A stretch of DNA of 64,000 nucleotides from Harmonia axyridis (taxonomy: Eukaryota; Arthropoda; Insecta; Coleoptera; Coccinellidae), in the NCBI RefSeq assembly GCF_914767665.1, contig NC_059504.1, positions 19,904,501-19,968,500 of the forward strand. The letters are read 5' to 3'. Below the pieces are notes generated by a model. That model worked only from the letters and a program-made list of their open reading frames with translations. It did no database searches and was not told the origin of the DNA. Below, piece after piece: positions 37,101 to 52,100 of the stretch. The stretch's first letter is position 1. Each line of letters opens with the position of its first letter. The position numbers and the translations under genes are program-made.

Positions 37101-40100
37101 ATATCTCGCCAAAAGTTAAATAGTTCGTTTCCTTACCTTTCCTCTATGAACAATGAATATCGTATCGATTACATCATCCTCTCTGAATATATAAGATCCT
37201 CTTATATAATATCGTTCCCTCAAACTTTTCCCAATTATCCTGAAGAAGGTTCTATCCACCCCTTCAAAAAGAGGAATTTCTTTTAATGTATTTTCGTATA
37301 AATGAAGCATGCAATCCTCGTGTAGGGCAGGGTGGAGAATGGAAAGTATTTTATTGGGCTGAAAGAATGGCATAGATTACCAAAAGATCATATGAATGGT
37401 ACCCATGTCCCCCTCAGATCTAATAGAGACAAGTTGAATAGAGATGAATCCAAGAGCAGCGGGGATTCGACGCTTCACTAGACTAGAAAAGTCATCTGAT
37501 TGATCACGACTGCAGACTAGTACTTCAAGTCCGTTTATCCTGTCCAATGGGCTATATCCCAAGAGCCCACGACAAATAGACCTTTGTTATTCCATAAAAT
37601 CTGAAAGATTTTCTGTGCATGTTTCTTGTACAGGTAAAAACGACCAGCGTCTATAGAGTTAGGGTTATGGTTACTTTGGCAGGTAAAAGGGGGTAAACTG
37701 TTACCTGCCAAAGTAACCACAACCCTAACTCTATAGTCGCTGATCGTTTTTACCTGTACAAGAAACATGCACAGAAAATCTTTCAGCTTCTATAGAGTTA
37801 GGGTTGTGGTTACTTTGGCAGGTAACAGTTTACCCCCTTTTACCTGCCAAAGTAACCACAACCCTAACTCTATAGTCGCTGGTCGTTTTTTTGTATAAAA
37901 TAGTACCTTGAAGTATAAATTTCAATTTTTTAACATTGTCTTTGGAATAACTTCAGAAATCTCATCATCCATTGCCGGACACTTAAGAAAGGTGCTAAAG
38001 CCCGTCGCACATGACCCCACTTGCACTGGTTCATATCAATGTGTCACCGAGATTGTTGGTGAGATTGCTAGCTCAGTTCTCTTACAGGATAGGTATGGAT
38101 CACTGATACACAGTACAGTCAGAAAAAAATATGGAAGAGCTGCTCTTATTTAAGCAAAAGAAAATCATACAGAGAGTTTGTATTAAGTTCTGAATTCTCC
38201 GAAAGAAAATTCAATAATTATTTCAGACTATTTAGGGATCAATTTCAAAAAGTGCATGGGTAGATTGCCACACATTTGGAAGACGAGGGTTCTGGTGGTC
38301 ATAAAAAATTAGCTCTGAAGACTAGCTGTTTTCTAAAAGTGAGTTTGTCAATTGAACATCAGTCACTGTTTTCCCTTTATTTTTCATTTCATCATATTAA
38401 TCAACATTATTCATGAATGAATTACCAACCTTTCGTATTAGACATGTGTTTTTGTTATGTTTCAGATTTATCGCGAATGGGAACTCATATCGAAGCATTG
38501 TACAGGGTGGGCAAATAAGCGAGGTAAGCGGCTATATCTCAGGATCCACTCATCGTAGAGACTTGCGGTAAAAAATTTTACCATTAAAGTGTACAAGAGA
38601 ACACACTGGAAATTATTTTGAAGTTCATACCTCCACCGCTAGGGGGCGTAATAGCTACCGTCGAGTAGAAAAATCAATTTTACTCGAAAATGTTTCATAC
38701 GAAGTTTAAGAAAAAATATCATCCCTGTAATCTTTGGAAAATTCTCTATCTTTCTCAATTGTCACTTTCGATTTTACGACATCAAATAAGGGTAGGTGAA
38801 AGGGGGAAATATGACTGATTGAAACGCCTGTAACTTCAGTTTGGCTCAACATTTTTGAGCAAATTACATCTCGTCTGAAGGGTAAAAGCTTGTTGATTGA
38901 GGACAAAATATAGTCATGATAAATTTGTTTTTGCTGCTTTCGATAGGGGGCGCTAAGTCAGAAGTTCATTGTTTTGTTCATTTTATTCCGAAATATCAAA
39001 TGTAATAATAGGATTTTCTTAACAGAAACAGAAGTTTCATCAAATTTTCATGAAAAAACCTGAAAGTCGCAAAGCCATAATTCCAGGCTTTCAGAAGTTA
39101 TGGCCGAAAGAAGATATTCTTCAACTGATGCACTGCGAAAAATCAAATTGTGTTTTTAAGTTCTGACAGAAACAGAAATCCCATCAAATTTGCATGAAAA
39201 AACCAGAAGATCGCAAAGCGATAGCTTCAGGCGTTCTGGTGTTATGGACGAAATAGATATTCTTCAACTGATGCACTGAAAAACTAAATTGTGTCTTCTT
39301 TCGGTCATAACTACAGAACGCCTGAAGCTATCGCTTTGCGACTTTTTGGTTTTTTCATACAAATTTGATGGGATTTCTGTTTCTGTTGGAACTTAATGAC
39401 ACAATTTGGTTTTTCGCAGTGCATCAGTTGAGGAATATCTTCTGTCGGCCATAACTTCAAAACGCCTGAAACTATCGCTTTGGGACCTCCAGGTTTTTTC
39501 ATGCAAATTTGATGGAACTTCTGTTTCTGTTAAGAAAATCCTATCATTATATTTGAAATTTCGGACTAAATTGAACAAAACAATGAACTTCTGACTTAGC
39601 GCCTCCTATCGAAAGCAGCAAAAACAAATTTATCATGACTATATTTTGTCCTCAATCAACGAGATATTATCTTTCAGACGAGATCTAATTTGCTCAAGAA
39701 TGTTGAGCCAAACTGAAGTTACAGGCGTTTCAATCAGTCAGATTTCTCCCTTTCACCTACCCTCATTTGATGTCGTAAAATCGAAAGTGACTATTCAAAA
39801 AGATAGAGAATTTTCCAAAGATTACATTGATGATATTTTTTCTTCAACTTCGTATGAAACATTTTCGAGTAAAATTAATTTTTCTACTCGACGGTAGCTA
39901 TTACGTCCCCTAGCGGTAGAGGTATGAACTTCAAAACAATTTCCAGTGTGTTCTCTTGTACACTTTAATGGTAAAATTTTTTACTGCAAGTCTCTACGAT
40001 CAGTGGATCCTGAGATATAGCCGTTTACCTCGCTTATTTGCCCACCCTGTACATGGTCCAATCAGCTACCTAGCAGCTGCTAGGATGCTGATAGATTGCT

Positions 40101-43100
40101 AATGCTACTATATCGTAGAACGAGTTTGTCACACACAATTAACCTTATCTTTCTCTATGGGTTATCAGGCTGATTGAGGGCCGATTTCACAGTTAACCTT
40201 CACATGCTTCCTATTTAAGGGTACACTCAGACTATGGTATTCGATTTCAGAGTTTCCATAAAATTAAGAACTTGTACAACGAATGTTTTTACCTCCATTC
40301 CCTCGCTTCTCTTCCATCTGTATGAAGCATTCGACAAGCTGATTTCCCTGACCATCTTCGATATCGATTCTATTTGAAAATACTTCTTCATTTCTGTCAC
40401 CATACCTTGGTATATTGAATACACACTTTGCAAGTCAGAAGTATAACTCGATATATAGGCGAAAACATATCTAAAAAAAGATTCAGATCGGGATAGTTTG
40501 GATTGAAGTTTTTTTATGCAGTTTCAAATAAGACAATAAATGGTTTCGTACTCCGGTCACCTTATAATCATAGGCGGAATTTATTCAACTCACCCGAAGA
40601 AAAATACGCCACACATCGTCATTATACAAATGATAATAAGGTGATCTATATATTGAGCAGTCAAATCACCAAAACCAGCACCCACCAGAGTAGATGTAGC
40701 CCAATATATTGCTATCATATAAATGGACTGGGGTGTATGATACTCTTGATATAATGATCTGTAATAAATTAAAATCCATTTTATATAGATTCATGAGCAT
40801 AACTCATTTTTTCAATGCCTTCGCTATCATTAAATTCCACCAGATTGTGGCAAATATTTCTGTGATGAGCCTTTGTGTCATTATATCGCATAATTTTTCT
40901 TTGTTTTATTGGAAAAGATAAATTTCAAATATCTCCTAAACCAGTGGGTAGAATTGGTCTATTACGAACTCAATAAAGAATCTGATTGAGATCATCAAAA
41001 ACATATATTCTGAGAACAGCGTACGGGCACGAATAAATGGTGAACTATCCAGAAAAATAACTGTAAACAACGGAATCCGACAAGGCGACTTTTCGAGTCC
41101 ATTTCTGTCCAATATCATAATGAATGATATTATAAGAAAAGTCAAAACTGGCAAAGATTACATTATGGGCGATCTGGAGTTCACAATCCTCTGTTGATGC
41201 AGTACTCTTTGCGGAAAATGAGGACGACCTACAGAAAAAGCTTCAAACTATTTAGCATTATAGCAGAGGAATTCATTACGGATATAACCTTTCAAAAAAC
41301 TATGGCGCATGTCACTAGCAGAAGATCCTCTCCGATCTAAAATAGGGGTCAATCAGAATGTAATAGAACAAGTAATGTTCTTCAAATACACTGATCAACA
41401 ATTGCTAGGGATCACTTATGAACTTCTCTTCATTTGTATTTTTTTCAAGTTATCTCGTGAATATCTGTACATTATATGTTCTCTAAGGAAAAAGGAAGAT
41501 GTTTTGAGTTGATTATATCAAAGTCTTCCTCACTTCATCGGCTCTTGTTCACAAAATCGATTATTATCTGTAGGCTGTTACAGGTGGAGTGAAAAGCAAT
41601 GTGGTGTTTGTTATTAAATCTGTTTTTTTCTCTCGTTCAAACACATAAGGTGACGATAATTGAAGAAATGAGAACAATATCAGCTTATCAGTCATGCCGA
41701 GAAGACGTTTGGCTCCTGTGCAACTGGACCAAATCATACGGTGGATACAGGAAGGTTTGTCCCAGCGAGAAGTGTCCCGGCGGTTGAATGTTTCGCAAAG
41801 TGTTGTGAGTCGGGCTTGGAATAGGTTCATCCAAAACGACTCAGTAGCTTATGTTCATGAGGGAGGTCGGCAGCGCAGTACAACAGCTGCCCAAGATCGT
41901 CTTTTGATCCTCAATGCTAGGAGAAATCCCACTTACCCGGCGTCGCGGCTCAATAGATCACTGAGAGTTGCAACAGGAGTTCTAATTTCGAACCAGACTG
42001 TAAGACGACGACTACATGTTCATGGTTTGAGAGCACGTAGGAGGGTACAACATCCCCGTTTGAATAGGGAACAGGATTTGATAGGATGGACTGGTCAGCT
42101 CGCTCTCCAGACATGAATTGCATCGAACATTTCTGGACTGAGATGTCTAGACAATTGTCAACCTTAGAACAACCGATCAATAACCTGGAGTACCTTTCTA
42201 ACGCTTTACGGGATATTTGGACGAATTTGCCCCAAAATTTTATAAATCGTTTGATCGAAAGTATGCCTCGTAGGGTAGAATGCTTGAGACGAGCTCGTGG
42301 GGGACCAACTAGGTACTAGCTTAACCGAAACTTCAGCCTTCTTGTGGTTTCATCATAAAATTTTTATGTTATTCAAACACAGAATTTTGAGTGTTCCTAA
42401 TAAAGTCTTTTTTTCTCTCCAACTTTCCATTTTTTCATTCTTTTCTCAAGTGAACCATATTATCAACTGAAAATACTCTGATATCTGACTAAATTTATAA
42501 TCTTGGAGCGAATATTTCAGAAATAAATTTAGAACAAGTAAGTGATCCCTATCAATTGTTGAGCAGTGTATTAAACTATTAGAGTAAGAGCCCATGATGG
42601 ACAGACCTTCGTCATTTTATAAAAGCTGAAAGTATTTCTGTGCATGTCCACTACACAGGTGAAGACGACCAGCGACTATAGAGTCTGGTTTGTGGTTACT
42701 TTTGGCAAACCAAACTCTATAGTCGCTAGTCGTCTTCCTCACTGGATTCCTCACAGGGCATTGTCGCCTTAGGAAACACCTCATGAGAATGGGTCTAACA
42801 GAAAATGACGAGTGCAGATTCTATGGGGAGGAGGAAGAAACTCCGGATCACCCGGGGACGGAATGCCTCGCCATGGCTAGCCAACGCAGAACCTGCTTTG
42901 GACACGAAACTTGTAGAAGTGAGGAATTAGCTTCCTTGAAGCCATCCCAGATATTGGAGTTCATCGAAACTCTGGAAATGGAAGGCGAGCTGTAAATCAC
43001 GTTATGGGGGGCACAACAAACCATTAGGTCGCAGTGAATCGAAACCTCCTCAGATTAAATCTTAATATTACTTTCGGCAAAAAAAATGTTGAATTTAACA

Positions 43101-46100
43101 GTTTCTCTGGATGGAAAATTCTACTGATTGCTCAGGATATTTTCAATTTTCCCACGAAATACTAAAAAGCAAAAATAATTGATATACAATAATATATAAA
43201 CTACATCTTAAGTTACTAAAATTAATGTTCACCTTTCTATCCAGGAGTCCCTCTTGCAAAACATGGTGTATTCCCTAATTTTTTTCATTCCCATTCCTGG
43301 GGGTTTTGCTATTGAGCCTACAATGTATTTTGGATCCAGTTCTGTTATATGATAATATTTGCAACTAGTGATCATCATGAGAGCGGCACACACGTTCAAA
43401 AATATTATTGTAAACGGTACGAATTTGAGGATAGACAAGTATAAACCCTGAAAAAGAATAAGCAATATTTCAACCTGCAATATTTATATTCGTGTTTTTA
43501 CTTCTCTTTATTCATTTATGTATAAGATCATCAACAGCCTCACCATACAGGGTGCTTCAAAATTTAGTATCAAGATTTCAAGGGCATATTTTTCAGGTAA
43601 AAATAAGACGGTTTTTTTTTCGAAAAAGGTTCGTTACCGAAGTATAGAGCGTTAAAGTTTCAAGACTTTTTAAAATTTTTTTCTTATATTAAGATTTAAT
43701 TCGAAATGTTTTTTTTTGATAAATGGTTCCTACCTTTTGTTGGAATTTTTATTAAATGTAGCGAAGAAAAAAGATTTCACTTTTTTCTCGATGACGATTG
43801 CAGATGCGTTAAAATTACAAGAAACAAAAAAATTTATGAAGAAGACGCCATCGAGATATTAGTCGATTTGTGTCTACATTATAAAGTTATTCTCGATTAA
43901 ATATGTTTTAATTTTCTGCTTCAATATGAAGAAATCTGCGGCTGAGGCTCATCGAATGCTGTCCAATACCTATGGTGATGCCACTATTAGTGAAAGAACG
44001 TGCCGAAAGTGGTTTCAACGGTTCAATAACGGTGATTTTGACGTCGAAGTCCAGCAGGAAGAAGGGAGAAGGTTTTCGAAGATGCAGAATTGGAGGCATT
44101 ACTTCATCAAGACTCGTGTCAAACCCAACAAGAATTGGCAGGATAATTGGGAGTGATGCAACAAGTCATTTCAAAACGCCTGAAATTCATGTGAATGATT
44201 CATAAACAAGGAAATTGAGTGCCATAAGAGTTAAGGCCGAGCGTTTGTTTGCTTGTGAACAGCTGCTTGCAAGGCGAAGACGAAAGGAATTTCTGCATCG
44301 CATTGTGACTGGAGAAATGGGTTCATTACGATTTCTCAACTGCAGAAAATCTTAGAGATATCCCGGCCATGCTTCCACGTCGACGGCCAAACCGAATATT
44401 CACGGTTCCAAGGTCATGCTCAGTATTGGTGGGACCAGCTCAGCGTAGTGATTTGTAAAACCAACTGAAAAATCACAGGCGATCGTTATCGAACGCAATT
44501 AATGCGTTTGAGCCGAGAATTGTAAGATAAACGGCCGCAATACAACGGGAGACATGATGAAATGATTTTACAGCATAATAATGCTCGACCCCATGTTACG
44601 AGAGTGGTAAAGACATACTTGGAAACGTTGAAATGGGAAGTCCTACCCCACCCGCAATATTCTTCAGACGTTGCTCCCTCGGACTATCACTTTGTTTCGA
44701 TCAATGGCACACGGCCTGTTTAACCAGCACTTCCGGTTTTGAAGTAAAAAATTGAATCGAATCGTGGATCGCTTCGAAAATGACCAGTTTTTTCAACGCG
44801 AGATTCGAATGCTGACCGAAAGATGGGAGAAAGTAGTGGCCAGTGATGGGCAATACTTTAAATCATAAATGTATAACCAGTTTTTCACAATAAAGCCCTG
44901 AATAATGAAATCAAAGTTGTAGGCCTATGTACCGGGTTTTTCACCATAATTTGACCCCGCCCCTTTAACTTTGGTACTAAAAGAGGTACAAACAAATGTT
45001 TTTTACGAAAGTTTCATGGAATCGACTGGTGTTTTTTAAAATGATTTCACAAAATGAAATATATACAGGGTGGGCAGGATATTGATTGCAACTTCATTTT
45101 TTCAAATAGAACACCCTGTATATTTTTCTATATTTAACTAGCTCTTTTTTCCCTGACTTCGTATATATAACATATGTTTGGCCTATCTCTCTTATTCTGA
45201 GTACCACAGACTACAGAGTTTCAAATTTTAAGAATCACCTGGCAAGCTAAGTAATCAGTTTTTATGTGGAAGGCTGCGATAATTCAAAATACCCTTTTTT
45301 GAGTTGGCATATATGACATACGTTAGTCATTGAATGAAACTATTCATCGAATATGCACTACACAGAAGTGGAAAAATTTGAATTGTTTTCACTTTAAGTG
45401 AAGAACAATAAAAATAAGAAAGCTACAAGGAGAGTAATATAGAGTTGCATCTAAATCATCCACTTCCAATTTTTAATGAGAAACGTATGTCATATCGTTA
45501 CCAACGAGATAACTCAAAAAAGGGCATTTTGAATTATCGCAGCCTACCACTTGAAAACTGATTACTGAGCATGCCAGGTGGTTCTTAAAATTTGAAACTA
45601 TGTGGTACTCAGAATAAGAGAGATAAACCAAAAATATGTTATATATTCGAAGTCAGGGGAAAAAGATCTAGTCAAATATAGAAAAATATACAGGGTGTTC
45701 CATTTGAAAAAATTAAGTTGCAATCAACATGTTGCCCATTTTCGTTTTGTGAAATCATTTTAGAGAACACTAGTAACTTTCGTGAAACTTTTGTAGAAAA
45801 TATTTTTTTGTACCTCTTCCAGTAACAGAGTTAAAAGGGGGGGTCAAATTATGGTGAAAAACCCGGTACAATGTATTCTCTAACTTGATTCAATTTGATG
45901 TATAACTTTCTTGCTGCAAGCTGCAAATCATTTCTTACACCGCCTTATCAGATTTTCATTAATTGAATTATTACTTACAGTCGTCCGTATATTGCTCTCA
46001 AGATAATCAAATACACTCGGAAGTCTGTATGCTTGAAAGATCTTGATCAATCTAACACTACAGTGCATCCAATGCGGGCTCATCTTATGTCCGAAATCTG

Positions 46101-49100
46101 AGTGACCTTCATTATGTTCAGGAACCAAGAATTTCACCATCAGTTCCCAAGGAAAGCACAGGACGACGTCCAGGAAAAATGATCCTTTCAAATAGTGGGC
46201 AGAGGTTTTGCATGAATGAATGATCAGCTGATTGACGTCGCCATAGTAACCGACGAAAAGCATCAGGTATAGATCAATGTAAGAGATGAGATCTAATATA
46301 ATCTGAAATTGAAATAATTAGAAATAAGTCTTCAACAGATCAAGATTCAAGGATGAGGATGGAAAACTGATCACAATTTTATGCTGAAAATTTGCATGTT
46401 GGGGTTTGAGACAATCTTTCTTCCTAGAATATTTTCAGATCTCTACAACTTCCGGTTATACCGGAAACAGTCTACTACTTCCTCATTTCTAATGGCACAC
46501 CCATTTATTTGAATATTTCTGCAGAAAAAAATTTTTTCGAAAAAATCTTCATCATTCTCGATTCTACAAAACCGTAGTATTATGAACCTGTTCGCGGTTT
46601 GGACAAAAAATGTACAGGGTGTTTATCAGAAGATCTTGAACTTGGACAATTCAAATTCATCAAAAATCAAGATTTTCAAATTAGAACCTATATTTTTCAT
46701 TATATCAGACGATTCTACATTTGAAAAGAGTGAGAGTTACTTAAGTAAACTCTATACCTAAAATGAATACTTCAAGAGTTATCGATGAAGAACTTTAAAT
46801 GAGGAAAATTACCATTTCTAACTGATGTGTGAAGTCTGTGACTTCCGGTAAACACTGAAAGAAACTTAAATTCGACATTGCGATAACTAAATTTCACATT
46901 TCAGTATTAACTTTAGGTATACCTAGGGTTTGCTCAAGTAACCCACACTATTTTTCTACGTAGATTCGACTGGAATACCTAATACAAAATATAAGTTCTA
47001 ATTTGAAAATCTTGAGTTTTGATGAATTTTAGTTGTAAGAATCCCCTTAACTCATGAACAATTGAGTTTTTACCCAAGGTATGGCATACTACTGAAATTG
47101 TAATCAAAAAAGCTATTTAATGATGTAATAATATACTGGGTGTGCCATTTGAACTAAGGAAGTACTAGTATGTTTCCGGTATAACCGGAAGTTGTAGAGC
47201 TCTGAAAATATTTTAGGGCGAAAGATTATCTCAAATCCTAACATGCAAATATTCAGCACAAAATGATGATTAGTTCTCCATAAACCTATAATAGGCCATC
47301 GCGGTGAATTACCCTGTATATTATTATGTAGTCCCTTGTAATGCATTTGATGAGATTAAGAAAAGACTCATACTCACCATCAATGGGTCTAATTGTGGAA
47401 TATACGGAGCTTGTATCAGCTGAAATGGAATCAAAAGTGCATAAAGAATGGTGGTAGTGATTCTAATCCCCATCCATATTTTTAGAAACCATCCTTGGGG
47501 TAGAATGCAAATCGGGAGTAAAATGTATTTCAGTCTATAAAAGAATCCAAGCCGTTCGAATGGCTCTTCATAATCTTCATCGTTTTTGTAACAGTAATCA
47601 GGTACGTAGATGAAGGATTCTAAAAAATATTTTCATTCAGGCAAAATTTTATTGAAAATTTGTTTTCTTGGGTAGGAACCACTGCTCTATCGATTTGAAA
47701 TATTTTAGGCGCTATTGTGTTGCCGCTTAGGTATATTAAAAAGTACTAAGACTTCGATATTCCAAAGAGAACATTCTGTATATTATTAATTTTTTCGGTT
47801 TGTAGAACCTTTTTGTTATTTATGTATTAACTCCCTTGTTTCTATTCCTAGCGGTTTTCGAGTAATTGATGATACTTCTTTTTTCGTGCAAAATACAGGG
47901 TGTTAGTGAATAAGTGCGATATACTTCAGGAGGTGATTCTGCATGAAAAAATATTGGCATTATGCAGTAGCCTATTAGCGTCGCTTCAACATAATGTGTT
48001 GAAGTAACGAAAAATAACAGGCCAATTGAAAAGTCCCCGGTCTACCATAGTAAAACAAATTTTTTTGGCAAAATTCGATTTTATTATTCAACATTGTTGC
48101 CTTCGAGGGCGATACAGCGATTATAGCGATCTGCCAACTTTTCGATACCATTTTTGTAGTACGATTTGTCTTTCGCTTCAAAATAGGCCTCAGTTTCGGC
48201 GATTATTTCTTCATGGGCGCTAAATTTCTTTCCAGCCAGCATTCTTTTTAAGTCTGAGAACTGGAAAAATTCGCTGGGGGCCAGATCTGGCCAATACGGT
48301 GGATGCAGATGCAATTCGAAGCCCAATTCATGCAATTTTGCCATTGTTTTCATTAATTTGTAATACGACGCATTGTCTTGATGAAACAGTCCCTTTTTTC
48401 TCTTCAAATGGGGCCGTTTTTTAACGATTTCATCCTTTAAACGATCCAATAACGCTATTAAATAATCGCTGTTGATGGTCTGGCTCTTTTGGAGCTAATC
48501 AATGAATATTATACCTTGCGCATCCCAGAATACTGATGTCATAACCTTGCCAAATGACTGTTGTGTTTTTCCTCGCTTTGGATTCGCTTCATCGTGTGCA
48601 GTTCTTTCAGCTGACTGTCGATAGGACTCCGTAGTGAAATGATGGAGTCATGTATCATCCATTGTCATAAAACGACGCAAAAATTCAGGTTTATTGCACT
48701 TAAACAGCTTCAAGTACTGCTCAGAATCATTAACACGTTGTTGCGCGGCACCCATTTTGCACACAGCTTTCTCTTGTACAAATATTCGTGAATGATATGA
48801 TGTACACGTTCAGATGGTTTCTCACAATGTCTACTGTCTCGATCAACTTCACTTAACGGTCATTCAAAATTATTTTGTGAACTTTTTTGATTTTTTCATC
48901 GGTGACAGCCACTTTTGGGCGTCCACTGCGTTCTCCGTTTTTGGTGCTCATTTCACCACGTTCAAACTTAGCATACCAATCAATGATGGTTGATTTTCCT
49001 GGTGCAGACCCCGGAAACCTTTCATCAAACCAAGATTTTGCTTCAACTGTATTTTATCCCTTCAAAACGCAATATTTTAACAGTATACGAAATTCTTTTT

Positions 49101-52100
49101 TTTTATTTTTTTTTTCAAATAAAAAAAGTGACTACAATCACAACGCAATATCTCACAAATTTATGGTCGGACTGCTGTCAAATTTTGACAAATATCGTTT
49201 GAAGGTTGGTACTAACTAAAAATCATATGGTTTTAATACTAGCACCGCCATCTGTGCATCAGAAGGCTACTTTTCAATTGGCATAATACGCTTTAAGATG
49301 TTTTATTCATTTTTTTTTTATAAAAACGGCGTTATTGAAAAGTTAGAGTCATATCAATTCGATACAATTGCGTGGCGAATTTTGAACAAAGAAAAAGGGA
49401 TGGAGTGAAAATAGTTAATGCTAATTTGGAGTATGCAATATTAATTCACCTTTAATTGCCTTCACTAGCCATGCCTTGAATTTCAGTTTTTCCTTTTTTA
49501 TTTCGTCAGCAGTGGTCGCAGACAATTTATAATCCCATTTGGTCCAGTTGGCCCGCAAATCTGCTAATAACTTTTTATTCTCTGGAGGAAGTGATTTTTG
49601 AATGAGGGCATTCTGTTGAGGGAATAGTGATATTGCTGAATAATACAAAGTATCGCTAATAGCTATCAACTTCACATGGGTTATGGTGGTAATTTTGTAG
49701 AGATTCGGCCAACCAAGAAGAATATTTCTTGTTCCAAATTGCTCACCAGGAGATAGAGTCTCCTCCAATCCAGGTTCTGAAGAAACATTTACTAAATAGT
49801 AAATATATTCACTGACAAAAAAACTGTAATACCCAAAAGGAGCTGTTTAAATTTGCTATATCATCTATGTTTCACCATAAAAAAAATTAAAATTAAAACA
49901 GGTCCTTCTGGGTGTTGCAGTTTCTTTGTCAGTCAGTATATTAACAACGAAAATTTGAAATATGAGAAATGAGTGGAGGTTTCTCGGGAAGTGAAAAAGC
50001 CGACTGCGATGAGATTTCTCTCCTACACGGAAATGCTAAAGTCGGAATAAAACAATTCTATTGATCAACTAATGTTGTAGTGAAATATTCACCAACTTCC
50101 TTGCTACAGAATCCTTTTTGTAAGATATACATATCTCTGCTCGACCCTCCAGCATATGTTACTATCTCTCCAGGTGGAAGGACTATAGTTCTGGCTCCAG
50201 TAGCTATCAATTCCACAAACTCTTCATCGGCCTCTTTGAAAAACTGCACATGAGAAAGAATTTCTAGTCTCTCCTGAAAGAAGAGTTCACCCGACCATAA
50301 TTTTTAGTATGTTATGTTGATTAGATTTTCTGGATATATCCCCAAAGAACCATCAGGCAAATTTAAAGATCAGTGTGACTATTGAATGCTGATTCCGCAG
50401 TTTACCCTTAAATCAAGCTCAACCAAGCTTGGCTTAGACTAAGTGTAACTCAAATCGTTGACTACATCTCACCAACTACCAAGGATATATTTTAGGTTAA
50501 GTATCGATTTCGCTTTTGAAAACTGCTGGAAACCAATTGTTCCGAAATTATTCACATCTAAGATGTCTAGAAACCCTGGTGTGTTCACTGATTCGATATT
50601 GTTCCATACTTTTTGAGATAGTCCACCTGTTGCTTTGGCTAGAACTTACTAGAGTTCTGTAAGGTGGCGCTCTTCAGAATTCAAACTATAGTGACTCAAT
50701 TAACAAAGTGGCGACAATTCGTTCAAATTGAGCCTAAAAATTTCGAATGGGCACATAGAACCATAGAACCTAAGATTACAATTGACTGAACTGAACTGAC
50801 ACGTCATAATCAAAATTATTGGGCCTGATAGTATTTGAATGTATATAGAACGAATTTTCTTAACTATTGAATACTACAGTTTCTGAATAAAATAGTCCTT
50901 ACATTTTGAATGAATCCCAAAAATCAGGTAAATGGAGAATGTAAACAAAAAGCCGCCATATTTAGGCTCAGCCAACCAAAAACGAGACCACGCTTCATTC
51001 ATTTTACGTGCTATCCTTGGAAGTAAATACTAAACAGTCTCTTTTATCAACCTGAATCTTCTAAAGAATAATAAGTCATCATACAAATGGAATAAATCAA
51101 TTCTATTTCGAATTTGTCACGGTAACCCATGTTCGATTATAGCAATAACTCATCTATATGCATAGGCATCAACACCCAAATCAAAATCATTATCCATCAT
51201 CATCATAACATAATACATAAAAAGAATAAACACACAAAAACCTAATACTCTCAAACTCATTTGTACATGACAGATTTCATTAGTTTCTTAAGCTCCACTT
51301 ATCACGGTTAAGCCTAGGATGTCTAAAACACTGGTGTGGTCACTCTCCATTTTAAAACCCCAATTCTTAGGGTTAAATTCTGAGTAATTTAAGATCCCCT
51401 TAGCGATCGTGGAATGCATTAAGGCCCAGTTTCACCAAATGCTTTAATCTTGACTTGGCTCTTAAGTGAGGCCTTAGATCACGATTAATGGAATGTAGCG
51501 TTTCACCACACTCCAAAGCGCCATTTAATCGACCAATCGCGATTTAGCACTAATCGGCCATTTTTGGAGGATTATAACCTTTCAAGTTGAGATTAATAAT
51601 TATTTATCAGTATGGAACTCTTGTCTATATAATTATTTTTCCGGAAATATCTAATTTTTGGGTCAATTTTATCAAAATATGACTATATGTATAGGCTCAA
51701 TATTTCCCATTTAAAATACACGTAAACTTTGTTTTTGTGTTTTATGAAATTCATTGCAAAGAATAATTTATTGATATGTTTGATTGAAATATTATTTAAG
51801 AAGCAGTTAAACTTGTTAATAAAAATAAATAAGTTAATAAAATTACTTATATAGTTTTTTTTCCAGAATGTGTGGTTTTGTGAAATGGGATAATTTCTTT
51901 TCAACTTCTGCAAGTTTCCGACATTTCGAAGCACATCACTCGACATTTTCGGCAAAAATTAACTTTGTTTTTTGTTTACAAGATGACAAATGATTTGAAA
52001 TGTTATGAGTTATGAATGAATGACACCTGACACCTAGCGCCAATGGTGGTCATCACTGCTAATACGATACAGAACACTATATAACTTTTTGTTCACAACG

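Noticed and set aside
37604..37893. Regular repeats considered as a CRISPR-like array
   Set aside because: Units alternate in orientation and form palindromes without unique spacers, and this is eukaryotic DNA.
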